A DNA stretch of 64,000 nucleotides from Rebecca billardiae RCC1528. Its lineage: Eukaryota > Haptophyta. Of this stretch, positions 11,279-21,750 are shown piece by piece. The notes beneath the pieces are model-generated. The model searched no databases. It worked only from the letters and a program-made list of their open reading frames with translations, and was not told the origin of the DNA. The first letter of the stretch is position 1. Each line of letters begins with the position of its first letter. Position numbers and translations under genes: made by a program. Where the stretch lies: contig OZ251243.1 in NCBI GenBank assembly GCA_965240325.2, positions 1,240,001-1,304,000 of the forward strand. Direction: 5' to 3'.

Positions 11279-12854
11279 ATGAGCAGCAGCGCAGCACCGG
11301 CGGCGGACGCGGCGCCGGCGTGCGCCGCGCCGGCGGCGGATGCGGACGACACGCTGCCTGGCACGGCGGAGGAGTGCACCGCGCGCGCGCGCGAGCTCAC
11401 CAAGGCCGGCGACCTCGAGGCCGCCATCTCGCACTTCTCAAAGGCGCTCGAGCTGAGCGTCGCGGCGTACGGCGACATGGACGCGCGCTGCGCGGACGCG
11501 TACTACCGGTACGCGGACGCGATCGTGCAGAAGGTGCGGTCGGAGAACGACCCGTTCGGCGCCGCGCTGCAGAAGCCGCAGGACGCGGACGAAGACAATG
11601 ACGACGACGAAGACACCGGTGCGCGCGCGATCGCGCGGCACTGGCGCGCGCGCTCCGCCCCGCTCCGCCCCGCGGCTGAGCCGTCCGCCGCCCGGCGCGC
11701 GCGCTCTCTCCGCGCGGCGTAGGCCTGCCGAACGGCCCGACGCCCGCGCCCGCGCGCGGCGGCGCGTCCTCCTCCGGCGCGGGCGGCAGCGCGGACGCGG
11801 CGGCTGCGGAGGAGGAGGAGGGCGCTGAGGACGAGGCGGAGGCGGAGGCGGAGGCGGAGGGCCCGGTGGGGGAGCTGCAGGTGGCGTGGGAGTGCCTGGA
11901 GACGGCGCGCGTGCTCTTCGAGGCGCAGCCGGGGAAGGAGGCGCAGCTGCGCGCGGCGGACTGCTACATCGGCCTGGGCGACATTCGCATGGAGAACGGT
12001 ACGCGCCCGACGCACGCGCGCCCGCGCCCGCCGCCGCCGTGGGCGGCAGCCGCGCGCGGCGCCGCGCGCCAGGCGGCGCTGACTGGCGCGCGCGCGGCCG
12101 CCGCCCCCGCGCCGCGCGCGCGCGCGCAGAGGACCTCGAGGGCGCGATCTCCGACTACGGCGCCGCGCTGTGCCTCGCGCGCGCGCACCTGCCCGCGCAC
12201 GACCGCACGCGCTCGCACGTCCACTACCAGCTGGGCGTGGCGCGGCAGCTGAGCGGCGACGGCGCGGGCGCGCGCGCGGAGTTCGAGGCGGCGGCGGGCG
12301 CGCTCCGCGCGCGCGTCGCGCTGCTGGAGCGCGCGCCGGCGGAGCTCGGCGCCGGCTCGGCCGAGCACGGCGCGGACGAGGCGCGCGCGCTGCGCGAGAT
12401 CATAGCGGAGATCGAGGACAAGTTGGACGCCGAGGCGGAGGCGGAGGCGGCGCAGGCGGAGGCGGCAAGCGCGGTGCCGGGCGGCGGCGCGCGCGACGCC
12501 GGCGGCGCGGGCGGCTCGGGCGGCGCGGGCTCGGCCTCGGGCGCGCAGCCGGCGGCGGACACGGCGGGTGCCGGCGCGCAGGCCGCGCGGGCGGGCGGCG
12601 CCGCGGCCGAGCCGCAGAGCGGCTTCGGCAGGCCACAGCTCGGCGGGGGCGCGGCCGCCGATGGCTTCGCCGACGGAGCCGGCGGCGCGGCCGGCACCGC
12701 TGGCGCGGCGCCGGTGAGCGTGCTCACCGTCCGGCGGAAGCAGGACGGCGGCGCGCCGGCGGCGTGCACGGGCGCGGCGGGCAAGGCGGCGGCGGACGGC
12801 GAGCCGGCGGCAGATGGGGCGGCGCGCAAGAAGGCGCGCATCGCGCTCGAGTAG
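11279..12854 (+). CDS. NASP/SHNi-TPR histone chaperone
   Basis: Exons 11279-11618, 11723-11998 and 12130-12854 give 446 aa. Introns are 11619-11722 (104 nt) and 11999-12129 (131 nt), both phase 1; the second has the only GTACGC donor in the window. TPR units are visible: AISHFSKALELSVAAYGD, the acidic interruption typical of NASP (EEEEGAEDEAEAEAEAE), then LQVAWECLETARVLFEAQ (the SHNi-TPR repeat), LGDIRMEN, EDLEGAISDYGAAL, and THYQLG-like HVHYQLGVARQLSGDG. These are followed by a coiled-coil (LREIIAEIEDKLDAEAE) and a C-terminal Lys/Arg patch (RKKARI) that may be a nuclear signal. NASP/Hif1/Sim3 proteins bind histone H3-H4 (or H1) and escort them to chromatin. The acidic tract interrupting the TPRs is strong support. 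Confidence 0.85.
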
Positions 12855-13359
12855 GGCGCGCCTCGAGTGCTCGCGCGCCCAGGCCAGGGGCGCCAGCCGC
12901 GCCCTTGGTACCGCTCGCGTGTCCGCGCAGTGCCACCGTGTGCGCGACCCGCGCGCGCGCACTGGCGCTGCGGGCTTGGGGCGCTCGGCGCCGTACGCGC
13001 GGCCACATTGCCTGCGGCGGGCCTCAGAGTCAGAGAAAAGCCTCAGACGGCTTATGCGCACCAGACGTGCAGCGCGGCGGGCACCACGCCCTATACGCCG
13101 CGGCACGCAGCAGCTGCGTCAATCTCAAACTCGAGGCGGAGCCTCAGAGAGCTAGGTCTAGGCTCAGGAACACTTCTCACCGCAGTGACCACGTCAGCCG
13201 TCAATCCTACCGCCGCTACCGCGCCGACCAACGGTCGACGCGAGTACAGTTTACTAAGAATAAGAGACGCACACAGCTCAGGCAGGATGCGGCGCCTTCC
13301 CTCCACCCCGGACCGGACCACGGCGACGGGGGACGGGCCACTTTGCGCGCGACGACACA
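12855..13359. other. Intergenic, 505 bp, with a fragment of a dispersed repeat
   Basis: Tandem gap between two plus-strand genes. At 13245-13285 it carries a 41-bp piece identical to the outer part of the terminal repeats of the 15864-16742 element. No coding signal was seen. Confidence 0.6.
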
Positions 13360-15696
13360 ATGAGCAAGCGGGCGCGTGCGGACGGCGAGGGCGCCGACCC
13401 GGCGACGGTGGCGACGGTGCGGCTGAACGTGGGCGGCACGCACCACGAGGTGTCCCGCTCCCTCCTCCTCTCCGCCGGCGGCCTCCTCGCCTCCCTCGCC
13501 TCCGGCCAGTGGACGCCGACGCTCGACGGCACGGGCCGTGTCTTCCTCGATCGGGACGGCGACGTGTTCGGCGGGATCCTGACGCTGCTGCGCTCGGGCG
13601 TCGACCTGCGCGCGCTGCCGCGCGCGAGGCTCGCCGCGCTCCGCGCCGAGGCCGACTGGCTCTCCCTCGACGGCCTGTGCGACAGCCTCGAGCGCGCGCT
13701 CGGCGACCGGCCCGTCGCGCTGCGGGCGGACGCGTGGGCGCGCGTGCGCGGCGGCACGCGCGGTCGAGCGCGCCACCTGTACGGCACGTTCGACGGCGCG
13801 GGGTACGAGCGGCTGTGATCGCCCGTCACCAGCCTGCCCTGGCCCGACTCCGACTCGACCGCCGTGCACGTGCGCGAGGGCGGCGCGTACCTACTGCTGT
13901 TCAAGCGCACGATGCGACTGGGCGCACACGCGCCGCCCAGGCTGGGGTCAGGCGCGGCGGGGGCGGCGTGCGTGACGCTGGCGCTCAACGGCAAGCCGTG
14001 GCTCGTCGCGCACGGGTACGACCCCAACACGCCGTCCGGGGGGCCGCACGCCCAGCCCGCCCGGCAGCCCAGCGCCACGCCGCCCCTCGCGTCTGTGCAG
14101 CTGGTGGCCCTGGTGCACCTGCGCGCGGGAGATTGCATCTCGGCGGTGCCGTACAACGGCACGCACACGATGCCGGTGCCGCCGAGCGTGACCGACGACC
14201 TCGGGCTGCCCAGAGACACGCCCCACGCGCTGCTCCACTCGCTCACCCTCCTCCTCGCCGACGGCGAGGCGCACGCGACGCTCGAGCGACAGCCGCCGCC
14301 GGCCGGCGCGGGCGTGAACAGCGAGGCGCGCGCCCGGTGGCGCGCGCCTCCGGGCTGCGGCGGCGGCGGCGGCGGGAGCGCCGCCGGCGCCGGCGCGGAC
14401 GGGCGCTGGCGGGTGGCGCTCGAGGACGACGGGTGCGCGGTGCGCGTGCCGCGCGCGGGCCTGCACCTGCTCAGCGCGCGCGTGACCGCCACCACGCTCG
14501 GCCTGTGCGCCCTCGAGGCGCAGGACGAGGGCGGCGCTGTGGAGGTGTGGGCAAGCAGGCCTGGGGCTGTGGAGGTGTGGGCAAGCAGGCCTAGGGACAC
14601 GCGGCCGCGCGCGGCGCTGGTGGCGGCGCAGCCCGCGCACCCGGGCGAGGCCGACGACGGCCTCGCCGACCTGCAGCAGCCGGCGGTGCAGGAGCGGCTG
14701 CGCGCGCTGCCGGACGGCCAGTACACGGTGCGCGAGCAGGAGCTGAGCGCGCAGCGAGCGTACCAGCGCGCGCGCTCGCGCGGCGAAGCCGAGTCGAGCG
14801 ACGAGACGCGAGGCGCGCGGCTCGCGGCGGAGGCGCGGCGCCGCGCGCTGCTCAGCCCGAACCTGTGCGAGCCCGTCTGCCTGTGCGACGTGCTCGAGCT
14901 TGCCGCGGGCGAGTCCCTCGAGCTCCGCACCACGGGCGCGTCCCGGCTTGAGCTGGACGCGCTGGCGCGCGCCGCGGCCGAGGGTGCGGCCGAGGGCGCG
15001 ACGCGCGTGCCGAGCACCAACGCGCTCGCGCTGCTGATGCTGCACGGCGCGCACCGCGCGGAGCGCTTCGTCGCGCTCCAAGGCGCGTGGGCGTGGGTGC
15101 GCGCGGAGGGGCTCGGGCTGGCGCCGAGCCCGCCCCTCTCGCCTCCGCTCGCCGACCCCACGCCCCCGGCCGCGGCGGGCCCGGCGGGCCGCCCCGGCCG
15201 TACGCCGTGCCTCAGCCTCACGATGCGCACGAGGGGCAGCTTCCTGCTGCTGTGCGCGCTCCACCTCGAGCTCAGGGACGTGGAAGCGGGCGGCACGGAG
15301 ACCGACCGCTGGCGCAACTCGACGCTCGCGCTGCGCGTGAACGGCGCGGAGCTCAGCCTCAGCCTCGCCCCCGGCACCGGCACGCTGCTGCCCCACCGCT
15401 TCGCTGAGGTTGTGCCGCTGCAGGAGGGCGACGTTCTCGACGTGTGCGCGCTCGGCTTCCCGCCCCCGGCTGCTGCTGCTGCTGCTGCCCACGCCGACGG
15501 CGACGGCGGTGGCGCCAGCCGCGGCCGGCAGTACGCGCAGCGCCAGAGCTCCGCGCTCGACTCCCTGCCGAGCGGGCGCGCCTGGCGGTCCTCTGAGTGG
15601 CTCTCACGCGTGGGCACTGTCGAGATGGCGTTTGCACGGCTCACGCTGCTCGAGCTGCTCCCGCCGCGCCGCCGGACCCAGCCGGGGGCTTGCTGA
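13360..15696 (+). CDS. KCTD-like BTB/T1 protein with C1q/TNF-like modules, interrupted by in-frame TGA
   Basis: The N-terminal 152 aa hold a BTB/T1 tetramerisation domain of KCTD/Kv type: VRLNVGGTHHEVSRSLL, FLDRDGDVFGGILTLLRSG, LRAEADWLSLDGL. The frame then meets TGA at 13816-13818 and continues open in the same frame for 625 codons to a TGA-free end at 15696. Downstream are two jelly-roll-like (C1q/TNF-like) segments. One runs around VREGGAYLLLFKR...VHLRAGDCISAVPY, the other around TRGSFLLLCALHLEL...VPLQEGDVLDVCALGF. Composition and frame continuity say the two halves are one gene. TGA could be a TGG-to-TGA nonsense change, a selenocysteine codon, readthrough or an assembly error. Skipping it with a GT-AG mini-intron (13803-13832) would need a 30-nt intron, far shorter than the others here. 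Confidence 0.65.
14536..14595 (+). repeat. 30-bp tandem duplication in coding sequence
   Basis: Two near-perfect 30-bp copies encode the decapeptide AVEVWASRPG twice, in frame, inside the KCTD-like gene. The near identity suggests a recent duplication. Confidence 0.85.
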
Positions 15697-15863
15697 CTCG
15701 GCTGTCTAGACTCGAGTGCTGACTCGCTCGGACTGACCGCTGGCGCTCTTCAGCGGGAGCCGTCCCGGCGTCACACGGGCAGGCAGCGTGCGGCCGCGGG
15801 CACGGGCACGCGGCTGATGGCGGAGTCCGCGCAGCCTCCCGGAGAGTCCTACGCCCGCATGCG

Positions 15864-16742
15864 CTACAGTTTACTAATAAGAATAAGAGACGCACACAGC
15901 TCAGGCAGGCGAGATTGACGCCCGCCAACTGTCACCGCCCATGAAGCCGTCGCCGATGGTAGCGCCGCCGGAAAAATTCGTTCCAGTACGCATATGCCGG
16001 CCATATCGGCGGCCTCCGAGCTGAAGCGGGGTTCGGTCCTAGCCGCGCGCGCACGCCCGTATATATATAAAGTCGCGGTAGACGACGACGGTATATTATT
16101 CTGATGCGTCGTACGACCGTTCGTCATCGGCCCGAATAATCGCATGTACCTGTGTCGTGCTAACATGTGCAGTTCCATAAGGATTTACTATTATTTAGAC
16201 GAATTTTAGTTATCGCGTAGTATTATATAATAATGGCCCGCGGTGCAGGGCGGAGCGCGCAGCGTGGAGCCCGCGCACCAGCGGGCCCGAACCACGTTTC
16301 AAAAAGATCTTTGATCAAGAAAAAAGGGACGGGGGGCGATTTTTAGGGCTGGCGGAGACCGAGTTTCGAGTTTTTGAGATCGCATAGAGAGGTCTATTAG
16401 GCCGAAAATAACCGCGCCCAGCTGATTCCCTTAAGTAAAGTGCGATCTGGACGTCAGCTGGACGTGACATTAGTGTAACGGTTCGTTACGAGCGCGATTT
16501 TATATTGTGGGTAGACTCTCGTTCATGTGTGATAGTTTGCCTCCGCCTTGATGAATATGACCGCGTTCCGCGGTCCTTTTCCGTAGAACGAACGTAGTTC
16601 GGGGCCCGCGGTGGCGGTGCACCCTCCGTCGCGCAGTCGTCTAACTCTACCATCGGCGACGGCTTCATGGGCGGTGACAGCTGGCGGGCGTCAATCTCGC
16701 CTGCCTGAGCTGTGTGCGTCTCTTATTCTTAGTAAACTGTAG
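15864..16742. mobile_element. 879-bp element with about 96-99-bp terminal inverted repeats
   Basis: The left arm 15864-15962 (starting CTACAGTTTACTAA) matches the reverse complement of 16647-16742 almost perfectly. Differences are a 3-bp TAA insertion and a single A/G change. The outermost 41 bp occur a third time at 13245-13285. The interior has no transposase gene, so this looks like a non-autonomous DNA transposon (MITE-like). No clear target duplication was found. Confidence 0.75.
16233..16379 (+). repeat. Dispersed repeat, copy 1
   Basis: About 146 bp, inversely repeated at 18481-18625 with only a few differences. It includes CAAAAAGATCTTTGATCAAG and a GGAGACCGAGTTTCG segment. It lies inside the 15864-16742 element, so the second copy marks a related insertion. 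Confidence 0.75.
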
Positions 16743-18012
16743 CAGTAGACTCCAGCGGCGCGCCGCCGCCTCGGCCGCGCCGGGCCGCCGGGGCGCCCGG
16801 GGCCGGGCGGGCCCAGTCGCAGCCGCCGCCGCGGCGCCGATATTGTGTACAGGCGGATGCGACGAGGCGTGATCGACGCATGAGCGCGACTCCACGTGCA
16901 CGCCAGGCCACGCGGAGCAGACAGCCAGGGAGCACGGTGCGGGGCCGCGGATTCGTTCGGGCCGCTGCGCCTGCTGCTGACCGCGCTGTCCCGTCACCGC
17001 GCGCCGGCAGCGGCCACGGGATAGATGATTTGCACTGGTCCGAGTAGGGTTCGACCAGCGCCTGCGCGACGGCCGACAGGCGGGCGCGAGGCGTGATCGA
17101 CGCATGAGCGCAACTCTACGTGCACGCCAGGCCACGCGGAGCTGACAGCCAGGGAGCACGGTGCCGCGGTGCGAGGCGAGGCCGCGGATTCGAGCCGAGC
17201 AGCCACAGCACCGGTGCCTTCGCGCGCGCCGCGCGTGGACCGGGTGACACACCTCGGTCAGGCTCGGCACGCGTCGCAGAGGCACGGCCAGCTCTGGGAG
17301 CGTCGCGCACCACCGTCGCCCGCGCTGCTCGTCCTCCTATGTCCGTCCGTCCAGCGCTAGACAGACTTGCCGGCGCGGGCTGATGACCCAGCCATTTCAA
17401 CTTTCATGCAAGCATGCCGCTCTGCGCATCGATGGGACACGCGTGCGGAGGCGCGTGGCGGCGCACTCGAGGTGAGCAGGGCGCGAGGGGAAGACTGACG
17501 TCCGCGGGACCCCGCCACCACTGCCCGCTGCCCAGGCGCCGTGTGTCACGGCAGCGTACAGACAGTACCGTCGCCTGCTCGGTTAGTCCGTCTTCCGTGG
17601 GAGACCCCGGGAAGGCATGACGAGGGGGGCGCGTGGTGAAGTCGGAGACTCAGATGTCGATCAGTCCGCCATCAGGCGCCGCTGCCCCCGTGCTTGCGAG
17701 AGCCCGAAAGGGCGGCTCGGGCCTGCCGCGGCCGGTCGCGGGCGGCACGCGCGGTGCACGATTCCGCGCGCAGGCATCGATGATCGATCGATAGGGCGGC
17801 GGGGGCGCGCGGAGTTCAGAGTGAGCGGGGCACGAACGCGATGTCGACGGCCGTCGGGGCCCACCACAGCCGCGCGCTCCAGACGCCACTCGCCGCGCGC
17901 ACCTCGTGAGACGTGCTCGGCATCATGTCCACGTGAGCGGCAAAAAAGTGGCCTCGAGCCTGCTCAGGCCTGCTCTTAAAGTGCGCACAACTGGCTCGCC
18001 AGAGGGCAAAAC

Positions 18013-18290
18013 ATTATAATGTATGAAAACGAAGCGGTGCAAATGATGTTCTCCAGTATAGTGGATACGACCCCGACGAAGCGATTTTATGCCTGCGTGA
18101 ACCATACATATGAATACGAAGCGCGGTGCATTATAATGTATGAAAACGAAGCGGTGCAAATGATGTTCTCCAGTATAGTGGATACGACCCCGACGAAGCG
18201 ATTTTATGCCTGCGTGAACCATACATATGAATACGAAGCGCGGTGCAAATGTTCTCCAGTAGTGAATACGACCCCGACGAAGCCAATATA
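18013..18290 (+). repeat. 117-bp tandem repeat, two full copies plus a partial one
   Basis: Copy 1 is 18013-18129 and copy 2 is 18130-18246, essentially identical, followed by a shortened diverged copy to about 18290. The unit is 39 codons long, so one frame stays open through all copies (repeat peptide starting MYENEAVQMMFSS). It sits close to the centre of the large palindrome. Confidence 0.85.
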
Positions 18291-18480
18291 TATATCGGTT
18301 GGTTACTTCGCTGATCCCGTAAGGACGTGCAAAAATAGCCTCAAAGAAGCTGACGCTTGTATTGGACTTGTAACCGTCCTACTTCACACAGAAGTGAACT
18401 CTCACGCCCGGCCGTCCACGATTGATTAGGGGAATGTCGTGGACGCGGTTTTTTTCTCCGTGATGCATCTGTAGAGAGGG

Positions 18481-18625
18481 TCTCAAAATTCGAAACTCGG
18501 TCTCCGCCAGCCCTAAAAATCGGCCCCCGCGTCCCTTTTTCTTGATCAAAGATCTTTTTGAAACGTGGTTCCGGCCCGCTGGTGCGGGCTCCACGCTGCG
18601 CGCTCCGCCCTGCACCGCGGGCCAT
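18481..18625 (-). repeat. Dispersed repeat, copy 2 (inverted)
   Basis: Reverse-complement copy of 16233-16379. It lies within the large palindrome but does not obey its symmetry, so it probably arrived separately. Confidence 0.75.
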
Positions 18626-20088
18626 GAACAGTTTGGCTTCGCGGCGGTTGGTATCTAGAGTCTAAAACCCGCAAGCCTTATTGAAAATACCCGCGCAGCT
18701 ATTCGTTGCCAGCCCATTCCATAGTCACTGACTTACCGAGCTGGCGAGCTCAAAACCTGCCGCCGTCGCAAGGACGACGTGCTGTGCAGGTTTCTTCTGG
18801 GGTGGCGAGCGAGCCGCGACGACTCTTGGTTGGTCCGCAAGGGGGCGCTCGATGGGCAGGTGCGCGTGGCAAGTGCCGAGTGGCGCCTGGAGCGCGCGTC
18901 TGCGGCGGGTCCCGACGGCCGTCGACATCGCGTTCGTGCCCGCTCACTAGTCACTCCGCACGCCCCTGCCGCGCCCTGTCGATGCCTGCGCGGCCGGCCG
19001 GCGCGCGGCCGCGCCGCCGCCGCCGCAGCCGCCGCCCTGTGTTCGGGCTCTCGCAAGCTCGGGGGCAGCGGCGCATGATGCCGGACTGATCGATCTCTGA
19101 GTCTCCGACTTCACCACACGCCCCCCTTGCCATGCCTCTCCGCCAGGGTCTCCCAGAACTCTTCTTCAGAGCAGGCGCAAGTCGAACTCGGAACTGGCCG
19201 CGGCCCCGCGCGCCGTCGGCTCCCCGTGGCTGTCAGCTCCGCGTGGCCTGGGCGCCTGGCGTGCCCAGAGCTGGCCGTGCCTCTGCGACGCGTGCCGAGC
19301 CTGACCGAGGTGTGTCACCCCGTGCACGCGCGGCGCGCGCAAGCACCGGTGCTGCATGGCTGCTCGCACCGTGCTCCCTGGCTCGCGGTCAGTCAGCTCG
19401 GCCGCGTGGTGCCTGGTGTGCACGTAGAGTCGCGCTCATGCGTCGCTCACGCCTCGCGCCCGCCTGTCGGCCGTCGCGCAGGCGCGCAGGTCGAACCCTA
19501 CTGACCTGCAGATCATCTACTCCTGCGCTGCTGGCGTCGCGGCGACGACGGTCAGCGGCAGGCCCGAACGAACGGTCGAATCCGCGCGGTCCCGCGCCGT
19601 CCGGCTCCCTGGCTGTCAGTCACTCACTCAGTCAGCTCCGCCGGTGGCCTGGCGAGCAAGAGTCGCGCTCGTGCGTCGATCACGCCGAGTCGCATCCGCC
19701 TGTCGGCCGTCGCGCACGCGCAGGGGGTCAGGTAAGGGCCGTCTGTGATGAGGGCAGCTCGGCCGACGACCGACATCCACACTCGGCGCACGCCGGCGGC
19801 GGCGCGGCGCTGGGGCGGCGCGCCGCTGGATGGAGTCTAGTTACACGTGTACGGGACGACTGCGACGGAGGGTGCACCGCCACCGCGGGCCCCGAACTAC
19901 GTTCGTTCTACGGAAAAGGACCGCGGAACGCGGTCATAATTATTCAGGAGATCATAGACATAGTAACCGCCTGTGTGACCCACATAGGGAGATCGTTTTT
20001 CCCCTCAAGCCCGCCCAAATCACTGCCATCAAAGCGTGTCGTTATATTTTTTCGGCGCTCGATCGTCACGCCTGCAACTGGTCGTCTA

Positions 20089-21510
20089 CTAGATAGCTTC
20101 TCGCGGCCAGACGATCTCCGCAATGCAGCGCTCGAGCTCGCACGCCCAAGCCTCTGCCGCGCTTGCAGGCTGCGGCGGTGCATCAGGCCGGCTTGCGAGC
20201 GGCTGGATCTCGTCGTCCGCGGCGGCACGATCCACCTGCTGCGCAGCACTCTCGGCCGAGAGTGCCGAGCCGCCCCAGCCACCGTCGGCCGCCGCATCCT
20301 CAGACGACCCGCCAGCAGACAGCACGCCGCCTCCCGCGCCAGCTGAGCGTGCGGGTGAGGTGGGCGACCATGGCTCGTCGGCGATGCTGCTGGCGAGGCG
20401 CAGCGCGGCGTCTCCGTGCTCGAGCACGAGCGCGCGCTTGGCCGCGAGGCAGTGCCGAGCGTACGCGCACCAGAACGCCCGCTCCGACAGCCGGCTGGGC
20501 ACGAGCGCCCGCCGCGCCGCGGGCAGCCCAGGGTCGCCGGCGATGGCGGCGCGCGCGAGCGGCAGCAGCGCCTCGAGCTGCTCGCCGCTGAGCGCGCCGC
20601 CCGGCGGCAGGCGCGCGGTGAGGGCGGCGGCGGCGTCATCGGGGAGGTCGTCCGCGCGCAGCAGCCGCCGCCCGCCCTGCGCCGAGAGCCGCAGCATCCG
20701 CGCATGCGCTTTCGGCTCGAGCGCGCCGAGCGTGGGCTCGCGGAAGCACCAAGGCGCCGCACGCTCGTCCACGGCCGCATGCGCCGCACGGTCGGCGTCC
20801 GCGCCCGGTCCGAGCGCGAGCACGCGCTGGAAGAGCGCGTCGAGGGTGCCGTCGATCCAGCGGTCGACGGCGCCGAGAGACGAGGCGAGCGAGGTCGCCA
20901 TCTCCGACGCCTCCGAGATCGCGATCTCGGAGAACTGCGAGATGTTGATCTCGGAGATCTCGCTCGAGAGCTCGGCCCAGAGGTTGGCGCCGTTGGGCTC
21001 GGGCGGGGTCCCCGGGGCGCTGGTGTACACGCGCAGCGCGATCTGCGCGCGCCTTGGCGAGGCTGGCGCCGAGGCCGCCCGGCATGCAGCGCCGGCACCG
21101 CCGTCCGCCGCGTCGACTCCCAGCCGCTGCTCGCGCTGAGCGTCCGGCCGCTGCGCCGCGCGCGCCGCCGGCATGAGATCGTCGCTCGCGCGGTGCAGGG
21201 CGCCATCGTGGCGGGCCTGGGGCTTACTCGACGCGAGAGACCTGTCCTCTGGCGGCCTGGTGCCCTCGAGGCGCTCGACCACCTCGTCGAGCGTGGAGAT
21301 GACGGAGGTGGCAAGCTGGAGCAGGCTGAAGCTGCCACCGCCCGAACCGCCGCCGATGCCGGGCTCGGTGACGGGCGGCGCGGGCTTGGTGACCACGGTG
21401 GTGGGGGAACGCGCGTCGGACCTCTCAGCGTGCGCTCCGCACGGCGCGCACGCCAGGCCGTGCGCGGGCGCCGATGGCGGCATCGGGAAGGGCAGCACGT
21501 CGGTCGGCAT
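20089..21510 (-). CDS. BSD-domain protein
   Basis: Single-exon gene of 473 aa, starting at the ATG at 21510. The N-terminus is Pro/Ser-rich, followed by a helix SLLQLATSVISTLDEVVERLE. A long helical middle contains repeated SEI motifs (ELSSEISEINISQFSEIAI). The C-terminal half carries a BSD-type signature, LVPSRLSERAFWCAYARH, around residues 330-350, with the Phe-Trp pair typical of BSD domains (found in BTF2-like, synapse-associated and DOS2-like proteins). The C-terminus is acidic and Ala/Ser-rich. Several plant and fungal BSD proteins of this layout are cytosolic or membrane-traffic related, but the exact role is not known here. The gene is divergent from the coiled-coil gene at 21751. Confidence 0.7.
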   Translation of the reverse strand: MPTDVLPFPMPPSAPAHGLACAPCGAHAERSDARSPTTVVTKPAPPVTEPGIGGGSGGGSFSLLQLATSVISTLDEVVERLEGTRPPEDRSLASSKPQARHDGALHRASDDLMPAARAAQRPDAQREQRLGVDAADGGAGAACRAASAPASPRRAQIALRVYTSAPGTPPEPNGANLWAELSSEISEINISQFSEIAISEASEMATSLASSLGAVDRWIDGTLDALFQRVLALGPGADADRAAHAAVDERAAPWCFREPTLGALEPKAHARMLRLSAQGGRRLLRADDLPDDAAAALTARLPPGGALSGEQLEALLPLARAAIAGDPGLPAARRALVPSRLSERAFWCAYARHCLAAKRALVLEHGDAALRLASSIADEPWSPTSPARSAGAGGGVLSAGGSSEDAAADGGWGGSALSAESAAQQVDRAAADDEIQPLASRPDAPPQPASAAEAWACELERCIAEIVWPREAI

Positions 21511-21750
21511 GGCGCGCAGCGGAGGAGCGGACGGCCAAGAACTTGCCTTGCTGCGCGCCTTCAGTTGCGCGCCCGTTTCGTCTATCGACTTTTCCTGGCC
21601 CCTTTCCTTAGGAGACTTTAAAAATCCACCTTATTGAAGAGCAACCGGAACCCAACGGCAACCCGCGTGGTCGACGGGACCGGATCCGGCCCGGCTCGGC
21701 GAGTCGGCGCGCGCGGCACACACACACGCGGGCCGCGGCCGAGCAGCAGC

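Larger units (their letters stand above)
16557..19937. repeat. Degenerate 3.4-kb palindrome (nested inverted repeat blocks)
   Basis: At least four pairs of inverted blocks nest in order. 16557-16641 pairs with 19856-19937. About 16840-16990 pairs with about 19560-19710. About 17040-17310 pairs with about 19225-19510. About 17617-17880 pairs with about 18890-19135. Their midpoints cluster near 18.25-18.38 kb, as expected for one large foldback structure that has since diverged. Tandem 117-bp repeats sit at the centre. It is likely a foldback transposon or an old inverted duplication. Confidence 0.7.
15697..20088. other. 4.4-kb gene-free repeat nest
   Basis: No protein gene can be supported. 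Open frames here translate inverted repeat copies of one another. The contents are listed separately: an 879-bp inverted-repeat element, a large degenerate palindrome, a dispersed inverted pair and a 117-bp tandem repeat. Confidence 0.7.

Noticed and set aside
13803-13832. 30-nt GT-AG intron that would remove the in-frame TGA
   Set aside because: It is in frame, but far shorter than every other intron here (101-488 nt) and lacks their GTGCGC/GCGCAG ends.
13278-15644. 788-codon minus-strand frame opposite the KCTD-like gene
   Set aside because: Ser/Arg/Pro-rich antisense shadow; the plus strand carries recognisable BTB and jelly-roll sequence.
18019-18429. Open frame over the 117-bp tandem repeats as a gene
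   Set aside because: Openness follows from a repeat length divisible by three; there is no promoter, family or conserved flank.
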